A DNA stretch of 48,212 bases from positions 1 to 48,212 of the forward strand of contig NZ_JAMQBK010000027.1 of the NCBI RefSeq assembly GCF_023701485.1. The letters are read 5' to 3'. The position numbers and the translations under genes are program-made. The notes beneath the pieces are model-generated. The model did not search any database. It saw only the letters and a list, made by a program, of their open reading frames with translations, and had not been told where the DNA came from. Positions 16,904 through 26,157 of the stretch are shown here, in pieces. Position 1 is the stretch's first letter; each line of letters opens with the position of its first letter. Source of the DNA: Aporhodopirellula aestuarii (GTDB lineage Bacteria; Planctomycetota; Planctomycetia; Pirellulales; Pirellulaceae).

Positions 16904-18211
16904 ATGACTCGATTACTGCTGTTGCCAATCCTGATCATCGCAGCCACCATCGGCTGCTCCAAAAAGACTCCTGTCAAGGAACTTTCCGTCAACCAAAGCG
17001 GGGTGGAGATTGTCGATCAAGCGATCACGATCGCCGATTCGGATTGGCCGAACTGGCGGGGGCCTTCGGGTAACGGTCTCGCTACCGACCAACCACTGCG
17101 GACATCGTGGAACAAAGAGGATGGCGTCGCGTGGCGGGCAAGTGTTCCTGGCCGGGGACACAGCAGCCCGATCCTGATTGGCGATCAAGTCATCGTGGCG
17201 ACAGCGATCGAGGAAAAAGAACAACAGCTTGTCGTCGCCTTCGACCGCAACGATGGTGCACAACGGTGGAAAACCGTCATCCATGAAGGCGGCTTTCCGT
17301 CGCAGCGTGAGGTTCACCGCAAGGCGACCAATGCCAACGCCACCGTCGCCTGCGACGGCGAACGCCTCTTTATCTCGATGCTGAACACCGGGAAAATATT
17401 CGTCACCGCTCTCGACCTCGACGGGAATCAGTTGTGGCAAACCGAAGCCGGCGCATTCGTCTCCCGCTTCGGATACGCGCCGTCTCCAATCCTCTACAAG
17501 TCCTTAGTCATCATCGCCGCCGACAACCAGGGTGGCGGCTACCTCGCGGCATTCGACCGAACCACCGGCACTCCCGCGTGGCGAACCGCACGCGGCAACC
17601 TTAACAGCTACTCCAGTCCAGCGATTGGTACGCTCGGCGGAAAAGATCAATTGCTGATCTCGGGATGCAATGCCGTCACGAGTTATGATCCCGCAACCGG
17701 CGAAACGATCTGGGAGACACCCTGCATCTCCGAAGCCACGTGCGGAACCGTCGTCGTCGCTGGCGATCGACTCGTGGCATCGGGTGGCTATCCGGACAAA
17801 GAAACCGTTTGCCTTTCAGCAACCGGCGAAAAACTGTGGACCAATGGAACCAAAGCTTATGAACCCTCGTTGGCCGCCAATGATCAGTGGGTGTTCGCCG
17901 TCACCGACGATGGAATCGCCTATTGCTGGTCCCTTGAGGACGGCAAGCAAATGTGGCGTAAACGATTAGGGGGCAACTTCAGTGGATCGCCCGTGATCTG
18001 CAACGGCAACGTCTACGTCGCCAACCTTTCAGGCGAGTGCTTCGTCTTCCGTGCCAGCGGCGAGAATTACGAACAGATCGCGAAGAACAAACTCGGCGAT
18101 GATTGCTACGCAAGCCCCGCGATCGGCAACAGCCATATCGTGTTTCGAGTCGGAACGGGTGACGGTGGCAACCGCCAGGAATCTCTGGTCTGTGTCGCCG
18201 CTCCGGAATGA
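16904..18211 (+). CDS. PQQ-type beta-propeller lipoprotein
   Basis: A 435-residue exported beta-propeller. The N-terminus has a lipoprotein signal with lipobox TIGC at about residue 18, so it should be anchored to a membrane. The mature part opens with DWPNWRGPSGNG, the common planctomycete signature, and holds repeated PQQ-like blades (for example ALDLDGNQLWQT, AFDRTTGTPAWRT, YDPATGETIWET, SATGEKLWTN, SLEDGKQMWRK). The family resembles BamB but is widespread in planctomycetes with unknown roles. No PQQ-dehydrogenase active site is seen. It converges with the sulfatase gene downstream. Confidence 0.85.
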   Translation: MTRLLLLPILIIAATIGCSKKTPVKELSVNQSGVEIVDQAITIADSDWPNWRGPSGNGLATDQPLRTSWNKEDGVAWRASVPGRGHSSPILIGDQVIVATAIEEKEQQLVVAFDRNDGAQRWKTVIHEGGFPSQREVHRKATNANATVACDGERLFISMLNTGKIFVTALDLDGNQLWQTEAGAFVSRFGYAPSPILYKSLVIIAADNQGGGYLAAFDRTTGTPAWRTARGNLNSYSSPAIGTLGGKDQLLISGCNAVTSYDPATGETIWETPCISEATCGTVVVAGDRLVASGGYPDKETVCLSATGEKLWTNGTKAYEPSLAANDQWVFAVTDDGIAYCWSLEDGKQMWRKRLGGNFSGSPVICNGNVYVANLSGECFVFRASGENYEQIAKNKLGDDCYASPAIGNSHIVFRVGTGDGGNRQESLVCVAAPE

Positions 18212-18279
18212 ACTGTCGTTTGCAAATTCATCCGTGTCGTCTGGACCGAGTGTAGCCAAGTGTTGGCAATCGAACCGAT

Positions 18280-20169
18280 TCACTCTCCCGGTGTTCGAAA
18301 CCGCCACCAAAAGGCACCATCGTTCAGTGCGCCAACGGGGCGATCGCCGACTCGGATCCAACCGGGATCCCACAAAAAGAAATAGGCCTGATCGGGTTCC
18401 AGTTTCGGAATGTCGTCAAACACCAACTCCATCGTGCCTTGGGCTTGGTGATGCTCGTCGGGACTCGCCTGCCAGATCAGATTTGCCTCGTCCGACACCG
18501 AGTACAACCGAATGCTTTTGCCCTCCGATCCGGCAAAATCAATCGTTTTACTGAACCGCATCGAAACAGAAATCGTTGCCGAATCACTCGTGCTCGAATT
18601 GGCCGGCGATAACGCCTCCAAATGCGGACAGACCATCTTCAGTCGATGCCAGCCCCATCCGTTCTGATGTGGCAACGGGCGCGCAGACGCCTCAGGAACT
18701 CCCGATCGCACCGCTTCTTCCACCCACCGGTTTACCATCATTTCCAACCGCTCGGGTTCCTGCGCTGCCAGATCATGACGTTCGGTTCGATCGTTTTTGA
18801 GATTGAACAACTGCCACGGACCGTCATACAAACTGACCACTTTCCACTCGTCTTCGATCCACGCTCTTGAAAAGTGATAGTGCTGAAAATCGGGTTTCGC
18901 CGCACGACTGCCATCGGTCCGTAGCAGTGGCACTAACGACGCCCCGGTCAACGATCGCAATTCTTGTTCGCGATGAGTCTTCGGGTACTCCGCTTCGGCG
19001 AGTTCCAGAAACGTCGGATAGAAATCCGTGATGCTCACCGGCGATCGAACGATCGTGTCGCCGTCGTGTTCGACTCCCGCCGGCCATCGCACGATCATCG
19101 GGGTCGCGATTCCGCCCTCGTGACACGCATGTTTGTAATACCGGAACGGGGTCGCCTTCACGGATGCCCAACCGTTGCTCGATGACGGGTTGCCGTGGGG
19201 CGCCCAAGCAATCTGTTTTTCGTCCTGATCAATGCCACCGTTGTTGTAGTCGCCGCCGTTGTCAGAAAGAAAAACGACAAGCGTATTCTGGTCGATTCCC
19301 TCGCTGCGAAGATAATCCATGATTCGACCGACCGCCGAGTCGACACCATCGACTGCCGCAGCGTACGCCGCCATCCGTCCCGCCTCAACACGCTTTCGGT
19401 GAGGTGTCAACTCATCCCACTGACGCGTCGCTTCATCCACTTCGGCAAGCTCCGTGTGAGCGTCGATGAGACCGATCTCAATTTGCCGCTCACGGCGAGC
19501 CTCTCGAATTCGTTCGTATCCCTGTTCGTAACGCTTCAAATATTTATCGACCAGACGCTTGGGTGCTTGGCAGGGATGGTGGGGTGCATTGAACGCGACA
19601 TACATGAAGAATGGTTCCTGCAAATGCACCGCCTCTTTCATGAACTCAATGCTTTTGTCGGCAAATGCATCGGTCGAGTAGAACTCCGGCCCGAAGTCAC
19701 GAAACGGCTGATCGTCGATAAACCAATCGTCTGCACCAATAAAGCAATCCGTCATCCCGCTCAAAAATCCGAACGCACGATGAAACAAATCACGCGATCG
19801 TGGGTCCGGCGTGCCGGCATGCCATTTACCCGTCATCATCGTTCGATAGCCGGCATTTTGCAGCAACGTGGGCAACGGCATCGAATGGGAATACGCATTG
19901 CCACCGGCGCGGTGAAACGGCATCCCCGATAGGAATGCGATCCGCGATGTCACGCACATCGGTGACGCACGAAAGTGAGAGAACCGGACTCCCTGGCTAG
20001 CGAGTTCATCGATGTGAGGCGTTTCGATTTCTCCGCCATAACAGCCGAGATCCGAGTAGCCGAGATCGTCCGCCATCATCACAACAACATTGGGTGGGGT
20101 CGCCTCGAGCGAACTCGCAAAAGACGCGAGTAATGTGATGATGACAGGACCAATGAATCGGTGAACCAT
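18280..20169 (-). CDS. Secreted type I sulfatase with CVTSR active site
   Basis: A 629-residue formylglycine-dependent sulfatase that removes sulfate esters, probably from polysaccharide. A signal peptide lies in the first 23 residues after the ATG at 20169. The frame extends to a GTG at 20229, but the signal peptide supports the shorter form. The metal-binding VVVMMADDLGYSD starts the domain, and the catalytic motif is PMCVTSRIAFLSG. The usual Pro or Ala after the Cys-x pair is Thr here. VFLSDNGGDYN supplies further metal ligands. The last 110 residues form an extra beta-rich, Ig-like domain. A second sulfatase lies 89 bp upstream on the same strand, so co-transcription is likely. Confidence 0.9.
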   Translation of the reverse strand: MVHRFIGPVIITLLASFASSLEATPPNVVVMMADDLGYSDLGCYGGEIETPHIDELASQGVRFSHFRASPMCVTSRIAFLSGMPFHRAGGNAYSHSMPLPTLLQNAGYRTMMTGKWHAGTPDPRSRDLFHRAFGFLSGMTDCFIGADDWFIDDQPFRDFGPEFYSTDAFADKSIEFMKEAVHLQEPFFMYVAFNAPHHPCQAPKRLVDKYLKRYEQGYERIREARRERQIEIGLIDAHTELAEVDEATRQWDELTPHRKRVEAGRMAAYAAAVDGVDSAVGRIMDYLRSEGIDQNTLVVFLSDNGGDYNNGGIDQDEKQIAWAPHGNPSSSNGWASVKATPFRYYKHACHEGGIATPMIVRWPAGVEHDGDTIVRSPVSITDFYPTFLELAEAEYPKTHREQELRSLTGASLVPLLRTDGSRAAKPDFQHYHFSRAWIEDEWKVVSLYDGPWQLFNLKNDRTERHDLAAQEPERLEMMVNRWVEEAVRSGVPEASARPLPHQNGWGWHRLKMVCPHLEALSPANSSTSDSATISVSMRFSKTIDFAGSEGKSIRLYSVSDEANLIWQASPDEHHQAQGTMELVFDDIPKLEPDQAYFFLWDPGWIRVGDRPVGALNDGAFWWRFRTPGE

Positions 20170-20258
20170 ACCGTTTTCGCAGTTTCCGTTGATGTAAAAC
20201 ATGAGGGTAGACGAGTAGGAATCACGCACCGACCGCCATGACTCGCTCGTGATGGAAG

Positions 20259-22232
20259 CTAAAATTCCCAGGCGTGAATGATTTCACCGTCCTGGTTGGT
20301 CAATCGAATGTCCGAGATCCGCATGACACCTGCGGAGGTGGCAGGATCGATGCGGATTCCCACGACCGGATGCTCAGACGTGAACGCAATCGAGTACTCA
20401 TGCGGCTTCCCATCGGGAGTCACCGAGAATGGAACACTGCGATCTCGAAAGTACGACGGGGCCACACCTTTTTCATGCCAAAAAACTTGCCCCGCGTCGT
20501 TGGCGTTCGACGTCATCGTAAACCGGAGCGTAAACGATCGAGCGGATGGCTGTTGGGCGTTCGCAGATTCAGGAAGAGCGGTGTAGAAGTGCGGGTCACC
20601 CCCGGTACTCTCAACCACGAGTTCATCGCCGTCGATCGACAGTTCGCATGTTCCCTGCGGCTGCCAACCGGCAACGGGAGCGGCGGGCTTGGATTTGGTC
20701 TTGGCGGTCGGTTTGTTCGCCCCTCCTTTCAGAGTCGCTTTTCCTTCTAAGGTCGGGTCATATCTGGACGGATCGAAGTTTGGGTTGGGACGCGGCAACA
20801 CCGCACCGGTGTCGACCAAGAAGTCTTCGATCATCGCGTCGAGTTCCATCACGATATCGGGATACTGAGCCGCCAAGTCCGTTGTTTCACCGAGACCGTG
20901 TTTGAGGTCGTACAGTTTGTATCGATGCTTGCCATTCTCTCCGTTGTAAAACAACCGAATTAATTTCCAATCACCCCGGTGAACGCTGACCGCCGGCGGC
21001 AACCAATCGGGAACGCCTGGACTATGCGGGAAGTAAGTGTAAATCCCTTCCCGCTGCAGTTTTCCGCCCTTCAATGCGGGAACGATGCTGATACCGTCAA
21101 ACAATTGCTCGGGTTGCTTCTCGATCTTCAACAGTTCCAACAGCGTTGGGTAGAAGTCGGCACTCTGAATCACCTCGTCGCTTCGTGAGCCGGGCTCAAC
21201 GACACCGGGATAGACGACGACTCCTGGACCGCGAACACCGCCTTCGTACATCGTCGCTTTGCCACCTCTCAGAGGCGCGTTGCTGGTCGCGGTGCTGTCG
21301 TCGACCGCGTTGTACATGTTGCCGCCATTGTCAGACGCAAAAATGACGATGGTATTGTCTGCAATTCCCAACCGATCGAGTGCGTCAATGAGCGTACCGA
21401 CCGCGTCATCCATACTTTCGATCATCGCGGCGTAAGTGGGACTGCGCTGGGGATCGTTCGGATCGACACGTTTCTTGTATTTGTCGATCAACTTCTGCTT
21501 CGCATCGAACGGTGCGTGAACGCTGAACATCCAATAATTGAGAAAAAACGGCTCGTCGCGGTGAGCCTCCATGTACGCAACCGCTTCTTCAGCCATGCGA
21601 TCTTCGATGTGCTCCTGCGGAGTCTGCGGATCGAAATCTGGGTATTTCCAGGGCGCAACATAAGAACCGGCAGGCCCGGGGCCCGGCCAATGTGGGATAT
21701 CAACGTCAAAACCGTGCTCAAGCGGTGAATACGGCTCAGGCCCCAAATGCCATTTCCCGAAGTGGGCGGTCGCGTATCCGTTGTCGCGAAACATCTCCGC
21801 GAGTGTGTAGTGTTTGGTATCAAGACGCGTGGCCGAATTGGGCAAAATCGCTTTTTTGTTGGGTGGAGCGGCGTCCCCTTGGGTCGCTTTCATCCTCGCC
21901 ACGGGCAAGTGACAAACGGGGGCCGTGATATCGGTGCGAGCAGGACTTAAGCCCGTCAAGATGCTCGACCGAGTCGGCGAACACAGCGGGCTCGATGCAT
22001 ACGCACGCGAAAACGTCATCCCACGAGCAGCCAACCGCTCCATATTGGGAGTCCGATAGAACTTCGTCGTCCCATACAAAGTGGTATCACTGAATCCGAG
22101 GTCGTCCGCCAAAATAAAAACCACGTTGGGTTTGGTTTCGGCAGCGTTAGCATCAACGAACAGGCCACAACAAAGGATGCCCAGCAAAACGGCCTGCGTG
22201 AACGTCCGCCATGGACGGGTTATTTTTCGCAT
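20259..22232 (-). CDS. Secreted type I sulfatase with C-terminal accessory domain
   Basis: A 657-residue sulfatase for sulfated glycans. The ATG at 22232 begins a signal peptide ending near ANA. The domain starts with [13 protein letters not shown] and has the canonical formylglycine site [11 protein letters not shown]. Other active-site features are HFGKWHLG and [12 protein letters not shown]. After a Lys/Pro/Ala-rich linker near residue 520, the last 130 residues form a beta-sandwich-like module (GWQPQGT... to the end). This module resembles the C-terminal domain of the neighbouring rhamnosidase. The gene lies between a second sulfatase and the rhamnosidase, all minus strand with gaps of 89 and 94 bp. 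Confidence 0.93.
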   Translation of the reverse strand: MRKITRPWRTFTQAVLLGILCCGLFVDANAAETKPNVVFILADDLGFSDTTLYGTTKFYRTPNMERLAARGMTFSRAYASSPLCSPTRSSILTGLSPARTDITAPVCHLPVARMKATQGDAAPPNKKAILPNSATRLDTKHYTLAEMFRDNGYATAHFGKWHLGPEPYSPLEHGFDVDIPHWPGPGPAGSYVAPWKYPDFDPQTPQEHIEDRMAEEAVAYMEAHRDEPFFLNYWMFSVHAPFDAKQKLIDKYKKRVDPNDPQRSPTYAAMIESMDDAVGTLIDALDRLGIADNTIVIFASDNGGNMYNAVDDSTATSNAPLRGGKATMYEGGVRGPGVVVYPGVVEPGSRSDEVIQSADFYPTLLELLKIEKQPEQLFDGISIVPALKGGKLQREGIYTYFPHSPGVPDWLPPAVSVHRGDWKLIRLFYNGENGKHRYKLYDLKHGLGETTDLAAQYPDIVMELDAMIEDFLVDTGAVLPRPNPNFDPSRYDPTLEGKATLKGGANKPTAKTKSKPAAPVAGWQPQGTCELSIDGDELVVESTGGDPHFYTALPESANAQQPSARSFTLRFTMTSNANDAGQVFWHEKGVAPSYFRDRSVPFSVTPDGKPHEYSIAFTSEHPVVGIRIDPATSAGVMRISDIRLTNQDGEIIHAWEF

Positions 22233-22326
22233 CGGATACCAATCTTGAATCAAAGAGGAAAGATGAAGGATGAACACTCGCCGGTATGCGTTGAATGGTC
22301 TCTGACTTCAACGCGTTGCTCTCAAC

Positions 22327-25300
22327 CTATTCCGCCAACTGGTAGATCGAAATGGACTCGACTTCCATTTCGCCCTGGTTGGCGTACTGGTCGTAGTCCT
22401 GAAAAGGGTCAAACCGCAATTTTTTGACGCTATCATTTCCAGGGATCCGAAAGAGATAACGCTTCGGTTGATCCGACGCAGCAAGCGGACGCGACGATTG
22501 ACGGGCTTCACTAAAGCCACCCTGAGGCGGTGCCCAAAAGAACTGACTCGTCGCCCCTTTCCCCACGACCGCGCGAAGTTCGATGGCCATTTGCCCCGAA
22601 ACTCTCTCGCCAAGCGTGGTCATGATCTTCGGATCGCTTCCGGTGGCGATTAATTTCGTTTTACCGTTCTCGTTAACCACGCGAACGTTGTCACGCTCAC
22701 TCCACCGTTCAAGATCGGCTGCGTTGGTGAAATCCCACGACGCAAGCTTTTTCGCACCCGCCAATTCGACTTTCTCAGGATTGACAGAGTGATCGGCCGG
22801 TTCAGACGTGGCGATTGAGTGCAACGCGGGTTCGATGCCGCTGGCACATTTGAATTCATAGTCGCCCGACTCGACTTCGAGCACGCAGTAGTCTTGCTCT
22901 TGTCGTATCACGCGAACGTGATTGTGTTTTGCAATCGGCGCCCCACCCTCCGTGATGCTGGACGCATCTGAGGTCGGTAAGAACACCGTTGCAACGGTGT
23001 TCGCGGGGATGGAAACGCTTAAGTGAAAACGCCCATCGCTGAGTTTCCAACTGCTGCGAATCGTGCCCCGGATACTTTCGTAAGATGCGTCGACCCAATC
23101 GATGGGATCGTGCATCGCGTTACTGCCCGGTGACGGCGGGGTCGGCCGGATGATGATCTTTTTGTAACCCGGCCCATCGGACTGAATCCCGGCCAACGTA
23201 TGGAACATCCACTCGCAAACCGCGCCGAACGCGTAATGCGAAAACGAATTCATTGCCGCATTGTGGCGGCCAAACGCGTCTTCTTTCGTGTAGCTGTCCC
23301 ACCGCTCCCAAATCGTCGTCGCACCATTTTTGATCTCATATCCCCACGAAGGAAACTCACGTGATTGCAATAAGAAGGTTGCCAGATCATGTTGTCCCGA
23401 TTCGGATAGAACAGGCAGCAACGGACGTGTACCGAGAAACCCCGTCGCCATGTGGTTGCCATTTTCCTCGAGCATCTTCGCGAGCTGGCGTCCCGTGGCT
23501 TCACGTTTGTCTTCGGGAATCAAATCCGCAAACAACGCCAAGGCTTGGGCGGTTTGCGTGTGGATGTTCACGCTGCCGTCGTCGTTCAAATACTTCGTCG
23601 CAAAGGCGGCCTTGGTCCGATTGAACTGTTCTCGGTATTTCTCGGACTCGCTCTGCCGTCCGATCGCGTCAGCCATTTCGGACATCATTCTTGCCGAAAT
23701 CGCGAGGTAAATCGTGTCGATGTACTGGAGCGGCGTCTTGGCACCTTGAGCCAGCCAATCGCCCCACGCATTCCCGTGCTCGATTCCCAAATCGTTGACA
23801 CTCGTTTCTTCACGCCACTGCATGAACTTGGTCATCGGTTCCCAACACGTTTCAATGACACGCGTGTCCCCGTACGCCTGCCAAATCGTCCAGGGACAAA
23901 TCACGCCGGCATCGGCCCACGCGGTGCCAAAGTCTTGACCATGCTGAAACGGATAGGGTGCGTAACCGGGAAACGTGCCGCTGGGCCGTTGCGATTCCAT
24001 CAATTCACGCAACCACTTGGTATAGAACGCGCCGATGTCCGCGTTGTAGGCCGCCGTTGCGACATAGGCTTGAGCGTCACCGGTCCACCCCATCCGTTCG
24101 TCACGCTGTGGACAATCCGTGGGGAGGTCTAGGAAGTTTGCTCGCTGAGTCCAAAGAACATTTTGGTACAGCCGGTTGACCATCGGATCGCTGCACGCAA
24201 ACGAACTCGTCATCGGCGTGTCGCTGTGCAGAACCAACCCGGTGATCGTGTCGAGCGTGGGTTTGCCAGGAAAGTTCGACACCTCGACGAATTGAAATCC
24301 GTGGAAGGTGAACCGTGGTTCGTACACCTCGCCGTCGGCATCACCACGGCAAGTATAAAAGTCGGTCGCGCGTGCTTTGCGCAGGTTTTCGGTCATCACG
24401 CGTCCGTCAGGATGCAGCATCTCGGCGTATCGGATTTTGATCCGCTGCCCCGCAGGGCCGTTCACTTTCATGCGAATCACACCCGCAAAATTTTGTCCGA
24501 GATCGAACACGTAAGTCCCAGGTTCTCGCTCGGCAACCGATTTCGCCTGAATCTCTTGCGTCACGCGAACGGGAACGCCTGGGAACGATTCCAATTTTGG
24601 TCTGACGAACCCGAACTCTGCCTCTGATCCTGCCTTGCGGACGGGTTGGCCTCGTTTCTCCGGATTTCGAAATTGATAGAACGTCGCCATTTTGCTGCCG
24701 TTGTCTTTTGCCAGCACGGCGTGTTGCCAACTGCTGTCATCGAACCCGGCAACATCCCATCCCAAAAACTCTTTTCGCGCATCGTACGACTCACCCATCA
24801 ACAAGTCAGCTTCTTCGATAGCGCCGTCGCCGGATACTTTCCACGAAGCGTCCGTGTTCACGGTTTCGCGTGTTCCGTCGGTGTAGTGAATCTCCAACTG
24901 AGCCATCAACGAGGGTGTTTTTCCGTACGTCGAGCGTCCCGTTTTCTCGGTGCCGATTCCGGTGAGCAATCCGAATCCGACGTAACCGCTATACCATCCG
25001 TCCGCGACCCACGCCCCGACCGCGTTGTCACCTTCTCGAACCATCTCGGTAACGTCGTACGTGTTGTAATAAGCACGCTGTCGGTAGTCCGTCCAACCGG
25101 GAGCGAATAGGGCATCGCCAACTCGCTTGCCATTGAGATGCAACTCGTAGATCCCCAGTGCAGTGGAATAGATGGTCGCTCGGGCGATCTTTTTCCTTGT
25201 CGCGAACTCTTTTCGATATTGGCGAGCCGCAGGCAACTCCAGCACACTGGGGTCATCGTAAACCGGATCGGGATCCGCATAGGAAATGTACTCAGCTGTC

Positions 25301-25731
25301 CAATCGTCATCGGACAGCAATCCCATCGACCACGAGGCGGTCTGGCTCCACGCCGGACGGTCTTCGTCCGATGCCCAAGACTTCACTTTCCAGAAACACC
25401 GTTGCCGCGAAACCAACGACTGGCCGGAATAAGGAACAAACAACGTTTGGTCGGATTCAACTCGTCCCGAATCCCAAAGATCTCCCACGTCGTCGGCCAA
25501 GTTTTTTTCCGACGAAGCGACCAGGATCTGGTACGCGACCTGATTCTGCCCCCGCTGATCCGACTCGACACGCCAGCTCAATCGGGGAGTGACGACATCA
25601 ATCCCGCGAGGATTTTCGAGGTACTCGCATCGGAGCGTGGTTGGCGTCATTGCGGACAATTGGCCGGCACAGATCATCGCGACAGCGAACAGAAAAACGG
25701 ATGGAATGCAGATTGTCTTCACGTTTCGCAC
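22327..25731 (-). CDS. Secreted alpha-L-rhamnosidase (GH78) with C-terminal accessory domain
   Basis: A 1134-residue GH78 enzyme that releases rhamnose from glycans. A signal peptide of about 27 residues follows a GTG start at 25731; the nearby ATG is out of frame. Domains in order: a fibronectin-like N-terminal part (about 30-140), a rhamnosidase N domain (145-340), a beta-sandwich (350-500) and the catalytic (alpha/alpha)6 barrel (510-800). The conserved acidic motif CPQRDERMGWTGDA spans 540-553. A C-terminal beta domain (to about 900) follows. The last 200 residues are an extra module matching that of the sulfatase downstream. Context of two sulfatases points to a sulfated, rhamnose-containing substrate. 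Confidence 0.93.
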   Translation of the reverse strand: MRNVKTICIPSVFLFAVAMICAGQLSAMTPTTLRCEYLENPRGIDVVTPRLSWRVESDQRGQNQVAYQILVASSEKNLADDVGDLWDSGRVESDQTLFVPYSGQSLVSRQRCFWKVKSWASDEDRPAWSQTASWSMGLLSDDDWTAEYISYADPDPVYDDPSVLELPAARQYRKEFATRKKIARATIYSTALGIYELHLNGKRVGDALFAPGWTDYRQRAYYNTYDVTEMVREGDNAVGAWVADGWYSGYVGFGLLTGIGTEKTGRSTYGKTPSLMAQLEIHYTDGTRETVNTDASWKVSGDGAIEEADLLMGESYDARKEFLGWDVAGFDDSSWQHAVLAKDNGSKMATFYQFRNPEKRGQPVRKAGSEAEFGFVRPKLESFPGVPVRVTQEIQAKSVAEREPGTYVFDLGQNFAGVIRMKVNGPAGQRIKIRYAEMLHPDGRVMTENLRKARATDFYTCRGDADGEVYEPRFTFHGFQFVEVSNFPGKPTLDTITGLVLHSDTPMTSSFACSDPMVNRLYQNVLWTQRANFLDLPTDCPQRDERMGWTGDAQAYVATAAYNADIGAFYTKWLRELMESQRPSGTFPGYAPYPFQHGQDFGTAWADAGVICPWTIWQAYGDTRVIETCWEPMTKFMQWREETSVNDLGIEHGNAWGDWLAQGAKTPLQYIDTIYLAISARMMSEMADAIGRQSESEKYREQFNRTKAAFATKYLNDDGSVNIHTQTAQALALFADLIPEDKREATGRQLAKMLEENGNHMATGFLGTRPLLPVLSESGQHDLATFLLQSREFPSWGYEIKNGATTIWERWDSYTKEDAFGRHNAAMNSFSHYAFGAVCEWMFHTLAGIQSDGPGYKKIIIRPTPPSPGSNAMHDPIDWVDASYESIRGTIRSSWKLSDGRFHLSVSIPANTVATVFLPTSDASSITEGGAPIAKHNHVRVIRQEQDYCVLEVESGDYEFKCASGIEPALHSIATSEPADHSVNPEKVELAGAKKLASWDFTNAADLERWSERDNVRVVNENGKTKLIATGSDPKIMTTLGERVSGQMAIELRAVVGKGATSQFFWAPPQGGFSEARQSSRPLAASDQPKRYLFRIPGNDSVKKLRFDPFQDYDQYANQGEMEVESISIYQLAE

Positions 25732-26157
25732 ATTTCAGGTGGGGGAGAGGCAGGAAGAAGAGCACCGCAATGCGAACCAACAAATGGGACTAAGGGGGCG
25801 ATAACTCAACCTTTCCAGAAAGACTAAACCATCGAGTCGTCCAAAACCTTCACGATCGACTTTTATTTCAGCACAAAAGTGCCACGACAGCTCACGAACC
25901 AATCACGCCCAGGGGCCCAGACCAGAAAGGTGAACAAACAGTAACTTCCCGTCTACCAACCTTGCCGACTGCCACACAAACGGTGAGCCACCTGACCACA
26001 ACGCGACATGCACGAGACGTTAACGTGCACCGGTGGCCCATTGAACGATTCCAAGGCACGATGCTCGACATCGCTGCGCCCAGCCATTGCATCGGCCCAT
26101 GATTAGCCTAAGAATCAAATTCTCGATCCCGGATCTCCGTATGACTTGGTGCCTCTG
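25732..26157. other. Divergent intergenic region of the polysaccharide locus
   Basis: This 426-bp region lies between the rhamnosidase and the three-part transglutaminase/esterase/CBM9 gene. It should carry promoters for both. A perfect 10-bp palindrome lies at 26017-26026. No small gene is supported. Confidence 0.5.
26017..26026. promoter_or_regulatory. Candidate operator palindrome ACGTTAACGT
   Basis: ACGTTAACGT is a perfect 10-bp palindrome inside a looser inverted repeat, TGCACG...CGTGCA (26009-26029). It lies between two divergent genes of the polysaccharide locus, a typical place for a regulator site. A palindrome of this length also occurs by chance, and no regulator gene is near. Confidence 0.25.
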
